A DNA stretch of 64,000 bases from UKL13-2 sp031430555 (GTDB lineage: Bacteria; Pseudomonadota; Gammaproteobacteria; Burkholderiales; Usitatibacteraceae). Numbering within the stretch: the first letter of the stretch is position 1; every line of letters begins with the position of its first letter. Made by a program: the position numbers and the translations under genes. The stretch lies in NCBI GenBank assembly GCA_031430555.1, contig JANPBQ010000263.1, positions 1 to 64,000 of the forward strand. The letters run 5' to 3'. The notes beneath the pieces were generated by a model. That model made no database searches, had not been told where the DNA came from, and was given only the letters and a program-made list of their open reading frames with translations. Of this stretch, positions 36,940 to 45,242 are shown piece by piece.

Positions 36940-37581
36940 GTGTCGATGATCAAATCCATTCTCGGCGTCGTGGCGGATACTGTGTTACCGCAACAGGAAG
37001 CGGCGGTCCACATGCCGATATTTCCGCTTGGCTCGGTGTTGTTTCCCGGCGGCGGGTTGGCACTCAAAATATTCGAGCGGCGCTACATGGACATGGCCAC
37101 CGCCTGTCTAAAATCCGGATCATCGTTCGGCATCGTGTTGATTCGCTCCGGCGCGGAAGTCGGCACCGCCGCTGAGCCGGAATCCATTGGCACCGTCGCA
37201 AGGATCGCCGATTGGGATATGCAAGACCTCGGCATCCTGCAAGTTCGTGTGCAAGGCAAAGAGCGATTTCGGCTGGTCGATCACACGATTGCGGATTCCG
37301 GATTGATTGTCGGTGGGATCACGGCAATCGCCAATGATGCACATGAGGATTGCCCGGAGTTCGCGCCATGCGTGCAGTTTTTGCAAAAAGTACATTTGCG
37401 AACCGGCACACGTGCCATCGACGCCGATCACTTCGATGACGCCGCGTGGGTGAGTTATCGCATCACGGAGCTATTGCCGCTGGGCAATGCGGTCAAGCAA
37501 AAGATGCTGGAGCTCACCAGTGCACGCATGCGCCTTGAAATATTGCACCGGATACTCGCCGAGCAACACCTCATCGCGTGA
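36940..37581 (+). CDS. Lon N-terminal (substrate-binding) domain protein
   Basis: The product has 213 residues. It matches the stand-alone Lon N-terminal domain family: MPIFPLGSVLFPGGGLALKIFERRYMDM in pieces, then VQGKERFRL and a helical C-terminal part. It has no ATPase or protease domain. Such proteins may bind unfolded substrates but their role is unproven. GTG at 36940 or ATG at 36946 could start it. It is convergent with mutY, 24 bp apart. Confidence 0.88.
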   Translation: MSMIKSILGVVADTVLPQQEAAVHMPIFPLGSVLFPGGGLALKIFERRYMDMATACLKSGSSFGIVLIRSGAEVGTAAEPESIGTVARIADWDMQDLGILQVRVQGKERFRLVDHTIADSGLIVGGITAIANDAHEDCPEFAPCVQFLQKVHLRTGTRAIDADHFDDAAWVSYRITELLPLGNAVKQKMLELTSARMRLEILHRILAEQHLIA

Positions 37582-37605
37582 TGTTTTCGTCGCCTGCAGT
37601 CCTGT

Positions 37606-38640
37606 TTAGATGCGCGCGCGCAAAATACGTTTTACGGGTGCTGGAATCGCGGCGCCCATTGCGTCTTCCAGGTTGATCCACATGAGGCCCGGCTCCATCG
37701 CGCGCGCCTCGACGTGCGCGACGGAAATTTCGACCGGAAAAATCGACAGCGAGTAGTGCGTGAAGCCGTGCTCAACGCGCGCCAGTTCGCGAACGGTTCG
37801 CCCTTTCATGCCGTAACTCTTGTGGAGGACTTCAAACATGTCTTTCTCCACCGGCAATTCCGGCAAGCTCCACAGCCCGCCCCAGATGCCGGTGGGCGGT
37901 CGTTTTTCGAGCAGCAATTCGCCATTGGAAATAATCACCAGCATGCGCGTTTGACGGTGCGGCGTCTCGCGATGGATGCGTTTGCCAGGCAACTCGTCAA
38001 TCCGTCCTTCGACGAATGCAACACAGGTACTTCTCACCGGACACAGCAGACAAACCGGCTGAGTGCGCGTGCAAACGGTGGCACCCAGATCCATCAACCC
38101 TTGTGTGTACGATTCGATATCCGTCTTCGGCAGTTTTTTGTCCGCGATCGCCCACATCGCTTCCTCAACCGGTCGCATGCGGGTGTCTCCCTCGATTCCA
38201 AATTGCCGGGCAAATACGCGCTTCACATTGCCATCGAGGATTGCGCGCCGCTCACTGAACGCGAACGCGCTGACTGCGGCGGCGGTTGATCGGCCGATGC
38301 CGGGCAGCGCGAGAATGTCGTCGAACGCGCGTGGAAATACACCGCCGTGCATGTCAACGATTGCTTCGGCGGCGCGATGCAAATTGCGCGCGCGCGCATA
38401 GTAGCCAAGGCCCGCCCACAATTGCATGACGTCGTCCAAATTTGCCGCAGCAAGTGCCGCTACATCGGGAAACCGCGCGACGAATTTCTCGTAATACGGG
38501 ATGACGGTTGCCACCTGAGTCTGCTGAAGCATGATTTCGGACAGCCAAATCCGATATGCGTCGCGCGTTCCTTGCCAAGGCAAGCCGTGCCGCCCTTCGC
38601 GCCGTTGCCAGATGATTATTTTTTTTGCGAATGCGCTCAT
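37606..38640 (-). CDS. mutY: A/G-specific adenine glycosylase
   Basis: MutY removes adenine mispaired with 8-oxoguanine. From the ATG at 38640 it has 344 residues: the catalytic region LSEIMLQQTQVATV, the helix-hairpin-helix LPGIGRSTAAAV followed by the catalytic Asp in AILDGNVKRV, the [4Fe-4S] cysteines CTRTQPVCLLCPVRSTC, and a C-terminal NUDIX-like 8-oxoG recognition domain (PPTGIWGGLWSLPE). An ATG three codons upstream is also possible. Confidence 0.96.
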   Translation of the reverse strand: MSAFAKKIIIWQRREGRHGLPWQGTRDAYRIWLSEIMLQQTQVATVIPYYEKFVARFPDVAALAAANLDDVMQLWAGLGYYARARNLHRAAEAIVDMHGGVFPRAFDDILALPGIGRSTAAAVSAFAFSERRAILDGNVKRVFARQFGIEGDTRMRPVEEAMWAIADKKLPKTDIESYTQGLMDLGATVCTRTQPVCLLCPVRSTCVAFVEGRIDELPGKRIHRETPHRQTRMLVIISNGELLLEKRPPTGIWGGLWSLPELPVEKDMFEVLHKSYGMKGRTVRELARVEHGFTHYSLSIFPVEISVAHVEARAMEPGLMWINLEDAMGAAIPAPVKRILRARI

Positions 38641-38808
38641 TTGATGCAAAGGACGATCAAGAAAAGGCGATCAATAGGGAAAATCTCTCGGCACAACACA
38701 CGGTAATCCTGGAAGGCATGGAAAGCGTTTCAATTAATTTCTTACGGCGCAGACAAGTCAAAACGATTGCGACAAATACGCCGGATGTTCATCGCGCATA
38801 ATACGCCC

Positions 38809-39582
38809 ATGAATTCCGCGCTAAAGATCGGCCTGTCCGCGCGCTTGATGCATCCCGAACCGGGGCGCGCGTGGTTGCCGACCAAGACACTGCAATACGT
38901 CGAACAATGCATCGCCAATTGGGTCATGTCGGCGGATGTGTTGACCTTCATGATCCCGGCGATCAGCAAGGAAACGCCGCACGGCCCGGATCGGCTGAAA
39001 GTCGATCACTACGCAGAGCATCTTGACGGCTTGGTGTTGCAGGGCGGCGCAGATGTGGCACCCGAGAGCTATGGTGAGGTGCCGCTGCGTCCGGAATGGG
39101 CGGGAGACCGCATCCGCGACCTGTATGAGCTCGAATTGATCCGCGCCTTCATTGCCCGCAAGAAACCAGTGTTGGGGATTTGCCGGGGGATGCAATTGAT
39201 GAATGTGGCTTTCGGCGGAACGCTGTATCAGGATATCGCGCAGCAAACCGGTTCGAATATCACGCATCAATGCCGCGCACGGTACGAAGACAATTTTCAT
39301 GAAATGCGCATCCTCGAAGGCACCGGCCTCGCGCGGCTCTATCCGGATATCCGCGAAGCGACGATCAACACGATTCACCATCAGGCGGTGAAAGATGTCG
39401 GACGCGATCTGGTGATTGAAGCGCGCTCAATGGACGACGATATTGTCGAAGCAATCCGCTGGACCGGATCGGGTTATGTGATGGGCGTGCAGTGGCACCC
39501 GGAATTCATGTCGCCCGACAACCCGAATCTGCTCGACGGCAAGCCTCTTCTGAACGAATTCCTCGCGGCCGCGCGCCGCTGA
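38809..39582 (+). CDS. Class I glutamine amidotransferase-like hydrolase (peptidase C26)
   Basis: The 257-residue product matches gamma-glutamyl-gamma-aminobutyrate hydrolase-like proteins. The nucleophile is in LGICRGMQLMN (Cys125) and the His-Glu pair in VQWHPEF (His230, Glu232), with LVLQGGADVAPESYG upstream. Relatives cleave gamma-glutamyl bonds in polyamine breakdown or related pathways; no polyamine gene is nearby, so the substrate is open. The ATG at 38809 is chosen over upstream starts that add residues without similarity. Confidence 0.88.
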   Translation: MNSALKIGLSARLMHPEPGRAWLPTKTLQYVEQCIANWVMSADVLTFMIPAISKETPHGPDRLKVDHYAEHLDGLVLQGGADVAPESYGEVPLRPEWAGDRIRDLYELELIRAFIARKKPVLGICRGMQLMNVAFGGTLYQDIAQQTGSNITHQCRARYEDNFHEMRILEGTGLARLYPDIREATINTIHHQAVKDVGRDLVIEARSMDDDIVEAIRWTGSGYVMGVQWHPEFMSPDNPNLLDGKPLLNEFLAAARR

Positions 39583-39633
39583 TCCAACGTCACACGTTTA
39601 TTGCGCGATTGGTTGAGCCAATTTTGATAGGCG

Positions 39634-39647
39634 TTGACTATCGTCAA
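39634..39647 (+). promoter_or_regulatory. FNR-like palindrome upstream of rubrerythrin
   Basis: TTGACTATCGTCAA is a perfect TTGAC-N4-GTCAA palindrome, one base per half-site from the FNR/ANR consensus TTGAT-N4-ATCAA. It lies about 100 bases before the rubrerythrin start, a plausible operator position for an oxygen-responsive regulator. Confidence 0.45.
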
Positions 39648-39747
39648 AATGCAATCAATCAATTGGAACGATCATGACAAACATCCTATCCTGTACGTCT
39701 GCAATTTGTGCAGACAGCCTGTTTGTATTTTCCAGAGGAGATTCACC

Positions 39748-40170
39748 ATGAAGCTCAAAGGCACCAAAACCCACGACAATCTGAAAGCCGCATTCGCGGG
39801 CGAATCGCAAGCCAATCGCCGCTATCTGTATTTCGCAAACAAAGCCGACGTCGAGGGCCACACCGAAGTCGCATCGCTGTTCCGCAACACGGCGGAAGGC
39901 GAAACCGGCCACGCGCACGGCCATCTTGATTACCTCGCGCACGTTGGCGATCCCGCGACCGATTTGCCGATCGGCTCTTCCGAGCTGAACCTGAAAGCGG
40001 CCGTCGCCGGCGAAACGCACGAATATACCGATATGTATCCCGGTATGGCCAAATCCGCGCGCGATGAAGGCTTCGACGAAATCGCCGACTGGTTTGAAAC
40101 ACTGGCAAAGGCGGAACGTTCGCACGCCAACAAGTTCCAGAAAGCGTTGGACGCACTCGTCGCTGCGTAA
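39748..40170 (+). CDS. Rubrerythrin (diiron domain only)
   Basis: The product (140 residues) starts MKLKGTKTHDNLKAAFAGES after a good AGAGGAG site. It is a four-helix diiron protein with ExxH-type ligands in GETGHAHGH, GETHEYTDMY and KAERSHANKF. The C-terminal rubredoxin domain of classical rubrerythrin is missing. It probably reduces peroxide using an outside electron donor; the Fe-S protein downstream is a candidate. Rubrerythrin, Fe-S oxidoreductase and DUF3501 genes occur together in many Proteobacteria. Confidence 0.93.
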   Translation: MKLKGTKTHDNLKAAFAGESQANRRYLYFANKADVEGHTEVASLFRNTAEGETGHAHGHLDYLAHVGDPATDLPIGSSELNLKAAVAGETHEYTDMYPGMAKSARDEGFDEIADWFETLAKAERSHANKFQKALDALVAA

Positions 40171-40195
40171 TGCGGTAACGGTAAAACAGTGACTG

Positions 40196-40345
40196 ATGAA
40201 GCGTGACAGGTGAGGCGTGACGGGTAACGAACCATCGTCACGCGTCACCAGTCACCGCTTTCTCCGTCACGCTACATCCGTCACCCGACACGCACCATCA
40301 GTCACCGCTTTGCCGTCACGCCCACCTGTCACCCATCACGAGAAC
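40196..40345. repeat. GTCAC-rich degenerate repeat tract
   Basis: The gap between the rubrerythrin and Fe-S genes is packed with GTCAC and its complement: AGTCACCGCTT occurs twice about 60 bases apart, with CCGTCACG, CCGTCACCC and TGTCACCCATCACG between. The left part (GCGTGACAGGTGAGGCGTGA) is complementary to it, so a hairpin is possible. Confidence 0.7.
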
Positions 40346-40348
40346 ACG

Positions 40349-41698
40349 ATGCAAGAAGGCTCACTCCAGGCACCCACGCGCCATCCCATCGATTGGCGGA
40401 ATCCCGATTTCTATTCGGTCGAGTCCGCGCTAAAGGAGATGGAACGTGTATTCGATATTTGCCACGGGTGCCGTCGCTGTGTGAGTCTGTGCAATGCATT
40501 CCCGGTGCTGTTCGATCTGGTGGATGCGAGCCCGACACTGGAAGTCGATGGCGTCGAAAAAAAGATGTACTGGAAGGTGGTCGATCAGTGCTACCTCTGC
40601 GACGTCTGCTACATGACCAAATGCCCGTATGTGCCGCCACATCCGTGGAATGTCGATTTTCCGCACCTGATGTTGCGTGCGAAAGCCATTCAATTCAAGC
40701 AAGGCGGCGCCCACAGTTTCCGCGACAACAACCTCTCCGCAACTGACCGCAACGGCAAATTGGCGACGATTCCGGTGGTGGTGCAATTCGTCAATGCAAC
40801 GGCGAAAATGCCGGTCGTCCGCACTTTGATGCAAAGCACCATCGGCGTTCACAAAGACGCGTGGTTGCCCGAATTCGCGGCGAAAACTTTTCGCCCCACC
40901 GCCGCGCCAAGTGCCGTGCTGCCGATACAAGATGGCCAACGCACCAAAGGCAAGGTCGCGATTTTCTCGACCTGTTACGTGAATTACAACGAGCCTGGCA
41001 TTGGCTTTGATCTCATCAAGATCCTTGCGCATAACAACGTGCCGTATGTGCTCGTCGAAAAAGAAGCCTGCTGCGGCATGCCGAAACTCGAATTGGGCGA
41101 TCTTGAGTCGGTGGCGCAATTGAAGGAAAAAAATATTCCCCCGCTTGCGAAACTGGCGCGGGAAGGCTATGTGATCTTGACGCCGATCCCGAGTTGCACC
41201 TTGATGTTCAAGCAGGAATTGCCGCTGATGTTCCCCGACGACACCGATGTGCAGGCGGTGAAAGCGGCAATGATGGATCCGTTCGAGTATTTGATCGCGC
41301 GGCAGAAAGACGGATTGCTCAAGACCGATTTCAGAGCATCGCTGGGCAAGGTCTCGTATCACATCCCCTGCCATTCACGCGTGCAGAACGTCGGGCAGAA
41401 AACCCGCGAAATGCTGGAACTGGTGCCCGACACAGAAGTCACCACGGTCGAGCGCTGCTCTGGGCACGCCGGCACCTGGGGCGTGAAAGAAGAATTTCAC
41501 GAAACCGCGATGAAAATCGGCAAGCCCGTATTCCGGCAAATGGCGGAAGCCGAACCCGATTACATCAGCTCGGATTGCCAACTCGCGGGGCACCACATTG
41601 AGCAAGGCATCGCGCAATTGAAAAAAGATTCGCCGCATCGCGCAAAACTCGCGCACCCAATCACCCTCATCCGTAAAGCCTACGGACTTCCCGAGTAA
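40349..41698 (+). CDS. Fe-S oxidoreductase, heterodisulfide reductase-like
   Basis: The product has 449 residues. Two [4Fe-4S] clusters are predicted near the N-terminus (CHGCRRCVSLC and CYLCDVCYMTKCP), followed by two CCG-type domains with EKEACCGMPKLELGD and CHSRVQNVG plus VERCSGHAGTWG. This is the glycolate oxidase GlcF / HdrB plan. In the rubrerythrin-DUF3501 context it probably passes electrons to the diiron protein, which is inference. The ATG at 40349 is chosen since upstream residues come from the GTCAC repeat tract. Confidence 0.9.
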   Translation: MQEGSLQAPTRHPIDWRNPDFYSVESALKEMERVFDICHGCRRCVSLCNAFPVLFDLVDASPTLEVDGVEKKMYWKVVDQCYLCDVCYMTKCPYVPPHPWNVDFPHLMLRAKAIQFKQGGAHSFRDNNLSATDRNGKLATIPVVVQFVNATAKMPVVRTLMQSTIGVHKDAWLPEFAAKTFRPTAAPSAVLPIQDGQRTKGKVAIFSTCYVNYNEPGIGFDLIKILAHNNVPYVLVEKEACCGMPKLELGDLESVAQLKEKNIPPLAKLAREGYVILTPIPSCTLMFKQELPLMFPDDTDVQAVKAAMMDPFEYLIARQKDGLLKTDFRASLGKVSYHIPCHSRVQNVGQKTREMLELVPDTEVTTVERCSGHAGTWGVKEEFHETAMKIGKPVFRQMAEAEPDYISSDCQLAGHHIEQGIAQLKKDSPHRAKLAHPITLIRKAYGLPE

Positions 41699-41702
41699 GA
41701 AA

Positions 41703-42296
41703 ATGACCATGACCAAAGAACGCATCACCCCTGAAAGCCTGATGAGCCTTGAGGCCTACGCCAAGGCGCGCCCGGAATTCCGCGCGAAAGCGATGGCGCA
41801 CAAACGCCTGCGCTCTGTGCATATCGGCGATCACGTCACGTTGCTGTTCGAGGACGAATTGACGTTGCGCTACCAAATTCAGGAAATGCTTCGCATCGAA
41901 AAGACATTCGAAGAAGCCGGCATTCAGGATGAACTTGACGCCTACAACCCGCTGATCCCGACTGGTCGAGAATTCAAGGCAACCATGATGATCGAGTACG
42001 CCGACGAAGCCGAGCGCCGTGTGGCCCTCACGCAACTTAAAGGTATCGAGGACAAGACCTGGGTGCAGGTCGAAGGCTGCAAGAAAGTCTACGCGATTGC
42101 CGATGAAGATCTTGAGCGTGAGAATGACGTGAAGACGTCAGCGGTACACTTCGTGCGCTTTCCCTTGAGCGAGGAAATGGCGGCCGCGTTGAAATATGGC
42201 GTGTCGTTGTCGATGGGTGTGGATCATGCGCGGTATATGGCAGCGATGCAGGTGGGCAATGAAACCCGGATTGCGCTGGTGGCGGATCTGCGCTGA
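41703..42296 (+). CDS. DUF3501 family protein
   Basis: The 197-residue protein matches DUF3501: ITPESLMSLEAYAKARPEFRA and IGDHVTLLFEDELTLRYQIQEMLR in pieces, with a C-terminal HARYMAAM. The family has no assigned function but is strongly linked in genomes to the upstream Fe-S protein and rubrerythrin; only four bases separate it from the Fe-S gene. It has no signal peptide or membrane segment. Confidence 0.92.
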   Translation: MTMTKERITPESLMSLEAYAKARPEFRAKAMAHKRLRSVHIGDHVTLLFEDELTLRYQIQEMLRIEKTFEEAGIQDELDAYNPLIPTGREFKATMMIEYADEAERRVALTQLKGIEDKTWVQVEGCKKVYAIADEDLERENDVKTSAVHFVRFPLSEEMAAALKYGVSLSMGVDHARYMAAMQVGNETRIALVADLR

Positions 42297-42324
42297 CGGC
42301 TGCTCGCGCTTCGCAGAAAAACTT

Positions 42325-42348
42325 GGCCTCGCAACGAGGCCATTTTTT
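42325..42348. terminator. Bidirectional terminator, DUF3501 / tRNA-Gly
   Basis: GGCCTCG and CGAGGCC form a 7-bp stem with loop CAA, followed by TTTTTT on the plus strand and by TTTTT shortly after on the minus strand. It can end the DUF3501 transcript and the tRNA-Gly transcript, which meet here. Confidence 0.8.
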
Positions 42349-42421
42349 GGAGCGGGCGAAGGGAGTCGAACCCTCGTCACTAGCTTGGGAAGCTAGGGTA
42401 ATGCCGTTATACGACGCCCGC
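42348..42421 (-). tRNA. tRNA-Gly (CCC)
   Basis: On the minus strand the sequence begins GCGGGCG, has anticodon stem CTAGC/GCTAG with loop TTCCCAA and anticodon CCC, T-loop GGTTCGACTCC, and ends CGCCCGCTCCA with CCA encoded. The acceptor stem pairs fully. Confidence 0.95.
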
Positions 42422-42540
42422 AACTTGCCGTCGAATCTCAATTCTAGCCGTGAACCAATCGCTGCAATCGACCAATTACTCCCGCCGCAGCCTGCGGATC
42501 GTTCAGCGGCTCGGCGCACGCGCCTCGAAACCCTGCTCAC

Positions 42541-42591
42541 CCCTCCTCACTAGCTTGGGAAGCCGGGGTAATGCCGTTATAAGACGCCCGC
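42541..42591 (-). pseudogene. Truncated tRNA-Gly copy
   Basis: About 51 bases repeat the first two thirds of the neighbouring tRNA-Gly with a few changes: acceptor 5' arm, D-arm and anticodon arm. Changes in the anticodon stem (CCGGC against GCTAG) break pairing, and the T-arm and 3' acceptor are missing. It lies 120 bases away on the same strand and cannot make a working tRNA. Confidence 0.85.
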
Positions 42592-42909
42592 AAAAACGAT
42601 AGGTACTGCAACCAATGTCGCAAATTCTATCCGCGTTCCGGATCGTCCGCAATTTTGTTCCCGCTTGAAGTCAAGAATCCGACGTGCCTGCGTACGGTGC
42701 CATCCATTGCGATTGATCGCCAACGGGCAACCCGGAAGGGGTGTTCATTGGGAATTCCGGAAGGGAGCGCGCAGCGCGGATGGGTGGGCCTACGATTCGC
42801 GCCGCCTGCGCGCGATCGGCGACGCATCCTGAGCCCTTCGTCGCAACGCCACGCTGCGGGTCAGCGGACAGGTGCAAAATAGCCTCTGTTTCCCTCCTGA
42901 CACCGCCCC
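42592..42909. other. Intergenic stretch without gene
   Basis: I see no supported gene here between the truncated tRNA copy and the histidine kinase. It must contain the kinase promoter, but no convincing -35/-10 pair stands out. Confidence 0.5.
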
Positions 42910-44073
42910 ATGCACACCGCTGTCCAGCACAAAGATGACGAAGCGCGCCGCGAAATCGAGCAGACCGTTCGCGCACGCGCGCAGCACTTTCATCCCCTCG
43001 AGGTATTTCCCTGGTTCCGGCGGTTTCCCTATTCCGTCGGGCGCGATTTTCTCTACACTTTCATCTGGAACGCGGGTTTTGGCGCGCTGGCCGTACTGTT
43101 TGCCGCGACCTTCTCCGGTCGCGTTTCCTGGAGCATGGTCGGCACCAATTTCCTGATCGCGAATTTCGTCGGCTACAGCATCCATTTGATGTTCATGGCG
43201 CTCGGTCGCACGCCGGTTGAACGCTACATGCTCTCGCGCGGACTGTGGGGGCCTGTGGTCTATTACACCGGCGTATCGTCGGTCGGCGTGGTGGCCGGGC
43301 TAGGCATCGCCTCGCTCGTGTTTGGCTGGAAATTTGCACCCTGGATAGTTCGCCCGGGCGTCCTAATCGCGATCGCGTTCAATTGCCTGCTGATCTCTCT
43401 CATCATCGGCGCGATTTATTTTTGGCGTGAGCGCAGCCTCGTCACGGAAATGCGCCTCGCCCGCGAACGCGAGCGTGTGGCGTCAATCGAGCGCGAAGCA
43501 ACACTCGCGAATCTGCGTGCGTTGCAAGCGCAGATCGAGCCGCACTTTCTTTTCAACACATTGGCCAATGTGGTCGGCTTGATTCACATACAGCCCGATA
43601 CCGCAAAGTTAATGCTGGAAAAATTCATCGCCTACTTGCGCGCATCGCTCGCCGCGACGCGCGAGCAAGAAACCACACTGAGTGTCGAGTTCGCGTTGAT
43701 GGCGGATTTTCTCGCCATCCTGCAAATCCGCATGGGCTCGCGCCTCAACGTCGTGTTGGATCTGCCTGCCGAGCTCGCGGCATCGCCGCTGCCTTCGATG
43801 TTGCTGCAGCCTCTCGTCGAGAACGCGATCAAGCACGGCCTGGAACCAAAGATGGAAGGTGGCGACATTACGCTACGCGCCGCGCGTGAGGGTGAATTGC
43901 TGCGCATCGACGTGATCGACACCGGGCAGGGCTTTGGCTCCGCGATCTCACGCGGCATCGGTTTGGCCAATGTACGTGAACGGCTGGAGAAACTCTTTTC
44001 CGGACGCGCGTCGCTGGTCATCGAGGAAAATTCGCCCTGCGGCACAAGGGCGATTCTGCGGTTGCCGATATAA
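42910..44073 (+). CDS. LytS/AlgZ-type sensor histidine kinase
   Basis: The 387-residue protein has four or more membrane segments between residues about 50 and 175, then a His_kinase domain: the phosphoacceptor is His212 in QIEPHFLFNTLANV, with PLVENAIKHGLEP (N box) and DTGQGFG plus GIGLANVRERL (G boxes). This is the LytS/AlgZ class, which pairs with LytTR regulators. The gene for such a regulator follows after about 100 bp. The signal sensed cannot be read from the sequence. Confidence 0.92.
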   Translation: MHTAVQHKDDEARREIEQTVRARAQHFHPLEVFPWFRRFPYSVGRDFLYTFIWNAGFGALAVLFAATFSGRVSWSMVGTNFLIANFVGYSIHLMFMALGRTPVERYMLSRGLWGPVVYYTGVSSVGVVAGLGIASLVFGWKFAPWIVRPGVLIAIAFNCLLISLIIGAIYFWRERSLVTEMRLARERERVASIEREATLANLRALQAQIEPHFLFNTLANVVGLIHIQPDTAKLMLEKFIAYLRASLAATREQETTLSVEFALMADFLAILQIRMGSRLNVVLDLPAELAASPLPSMLLQPLVENAIKHGLEPKMEGGDITLRAAREGELLRIDVIDTGQGFGSAISRGIGLANVRERLEKLFSGRASLVIEENSPCGTRAILRLPI

Positions 44074-44082
44074 ATCAAAAGT

Positions 44083-44116
44083 CCAAACACCATTGCTGGC
44101 GCGGCTTCCTGGACAA
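44083..44116. repeat. Dispersed hairpin-family fragment
   Basis: GTCCAAACACC and CCATTGCTGG match in reverse the arm found at 58.87 and 49.59 kb. It lies between the kinase and regulator genes. Confidence 0.4.
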
Positions 44117-44179
44117 TAATGTCTCAGGATGCCCGTCTGTGCTAGTGTTTACTGCCAATATGCTGGGACAATACCCTAT

Positions 44180-44944
44180 ATGACCACCCTGATCACCGCC
44201 GTCATCGCCGACGACGAAATCCACCTCGCCAACTATCTCCACGAACGTCTCACCGCGTTGTGGCCGGAACTTTCCATCGTCGGCATCGCCAAGAACGGGC
44301 CCGAGGCGGTACGGTTGATCGACGACGAGAATCCGGCAATCGTGTTTCTGGATATCCGCATGCCGGGCTTGACGGGCCTTGAAGTCGCGGCACGGATCGA
44401 CAAGAAAACGCACGTCGTGTTTGTCACCGCGTTCGATCAATATGCGGTTGATGCATTTGATCGAAACGCCTCGGACTACTTGTTGAAGCCCGTATCCGAC
44501 GAGCGCCTTGCCCGATCCATCGAAAGGCTAAAGGAGAAAGTCGCGAAAGCGGAAGCACCGGGAGATGTTTCCGACATTCTCAAACAGCTCGCGACTGTCT
44601 TGCCTGGCGCGAAGAGCGCCTATTTGCGTTGGATTCGCGCGTCGGTCGGCGAAACGGTACGGCAGATTCCAGTCGACGAAGTGCTGTATTTTCAGGCACA
44701 GGACAAGTACATCAGCGTCTACACGAAGGAAGGCGAATCGTTGATCCGCACGCCGCTCGCGGAACTTTCCGCGCAACTCGACCCAAACGAATTCTGGCAA
44801 ATCCACCGCTCGACCATCGTCAACGTCAATCGCATTGCGTCCACGCAGCGCGACGTGATGGGCCGCACGCACGTCAAATTGAAAGATCTGAAAGCGGAAC
44901 TGCAGGTCAGCCGGGCATACGCGCATTTGTTCAAGCAAATGTGA
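44180..44944 (+). CDS. LytTR-family response regulator
   Basis: The 254-residue product has a receiver domain with the acidic pocket DDE near residue 11, phosphoacceptor Asp58 in VFLDIRMPG, and the switch Lys in YLLKPVSDERL. The C-terminal LytTR DNA-binding domain shows VDEVLYFQAQDKYISVYTKEG and FWQIHRSTIVNVNRI. It is the partner of the kinase just upstream. Targets are unknown; relatives include AlgR, which controls pili and exopolysaccharide. Confidence 0.93.
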   Translation: MTTLITAVIADDEIHLANYLHERLTALWPELSIVGIAKNGPEAVRLIDDENPAIVFLDIRMPGLTGLEVAARIDKKTHVVFVTAFDQYAVDAFDRNASDYLLKPVSDERLARSIERLKEKVAKAEAPGDVSDILKQLATVLPGAKSAYLRWIRASVGETVRQIPVDEVLYFQAQDKYISVYTKEGESLIRTPLAELSAQLDPNEFWQIHRSTIVNVNRIASTQRDVMGRTHVKLKDLKAELQVSRAYAHLFKQM

Positions 44945-45017
44945 CGCGTTATTGTTGGTGTCGCTCAAGGTTCTGCGGTGAAGCGCGTGCTACACTTTTT
45001 GCGTTTCTTCACTCTTA

Positions 45018-45242
45018 ATGAATGTGCGGCAAAACATCATGCTGGTTCTTCAAGTAAACGGTACTTCGCGTGAAATTCCACCCGGCAGCAACGTGGAAAA
45101 TCTGATCGCCTCGATGCAACTCAACGGCAAGCGCTTCGCGATCGAACTCAACGGCGAAATTGTGCCGAAAAGTCGCCACGCGGCGACCCCACTCAATGAC
45201 GGCGACAAACTCGAAGTCGTCATCGCTGTTGGGGGCGGTTAA
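45018..45242 (+). CDS. thiS: Sulfur carrier protein ThiS
   Basis: ThiS is the small ubiquitin-like sulfur carrier for the thiazole ring of thiamine. The product (74 residues, or 67 from the ATG at 45039, which is closer to the usual start) ends in VGGG, the Gly-Gly tail that is adenylated and thiocarboxylated. Its stop overlaps the thiG start (TAATG). I see no TPP riboswitch upstream. Confidence 0.93.
   Translation: MNVRQNIMLVLQVNGTSREIPPGSNVENLIASMQLNGKRFAIELNGEIVPKSRHAATPLNDGDKLEVVIAVGGG

Noticed and set aside
40196..40345. GTCAC tract as a possible CRISPR array
   Set aside because: Repeat words are 5-12 bases with irregular spacing and no cas gene is near.
44945..45017. TPP riboswitch before thiS
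   Set aside because: The gap is only about 70 bases and lacks the conserved CTGAGA and ACCTGATCTGG-like parts.
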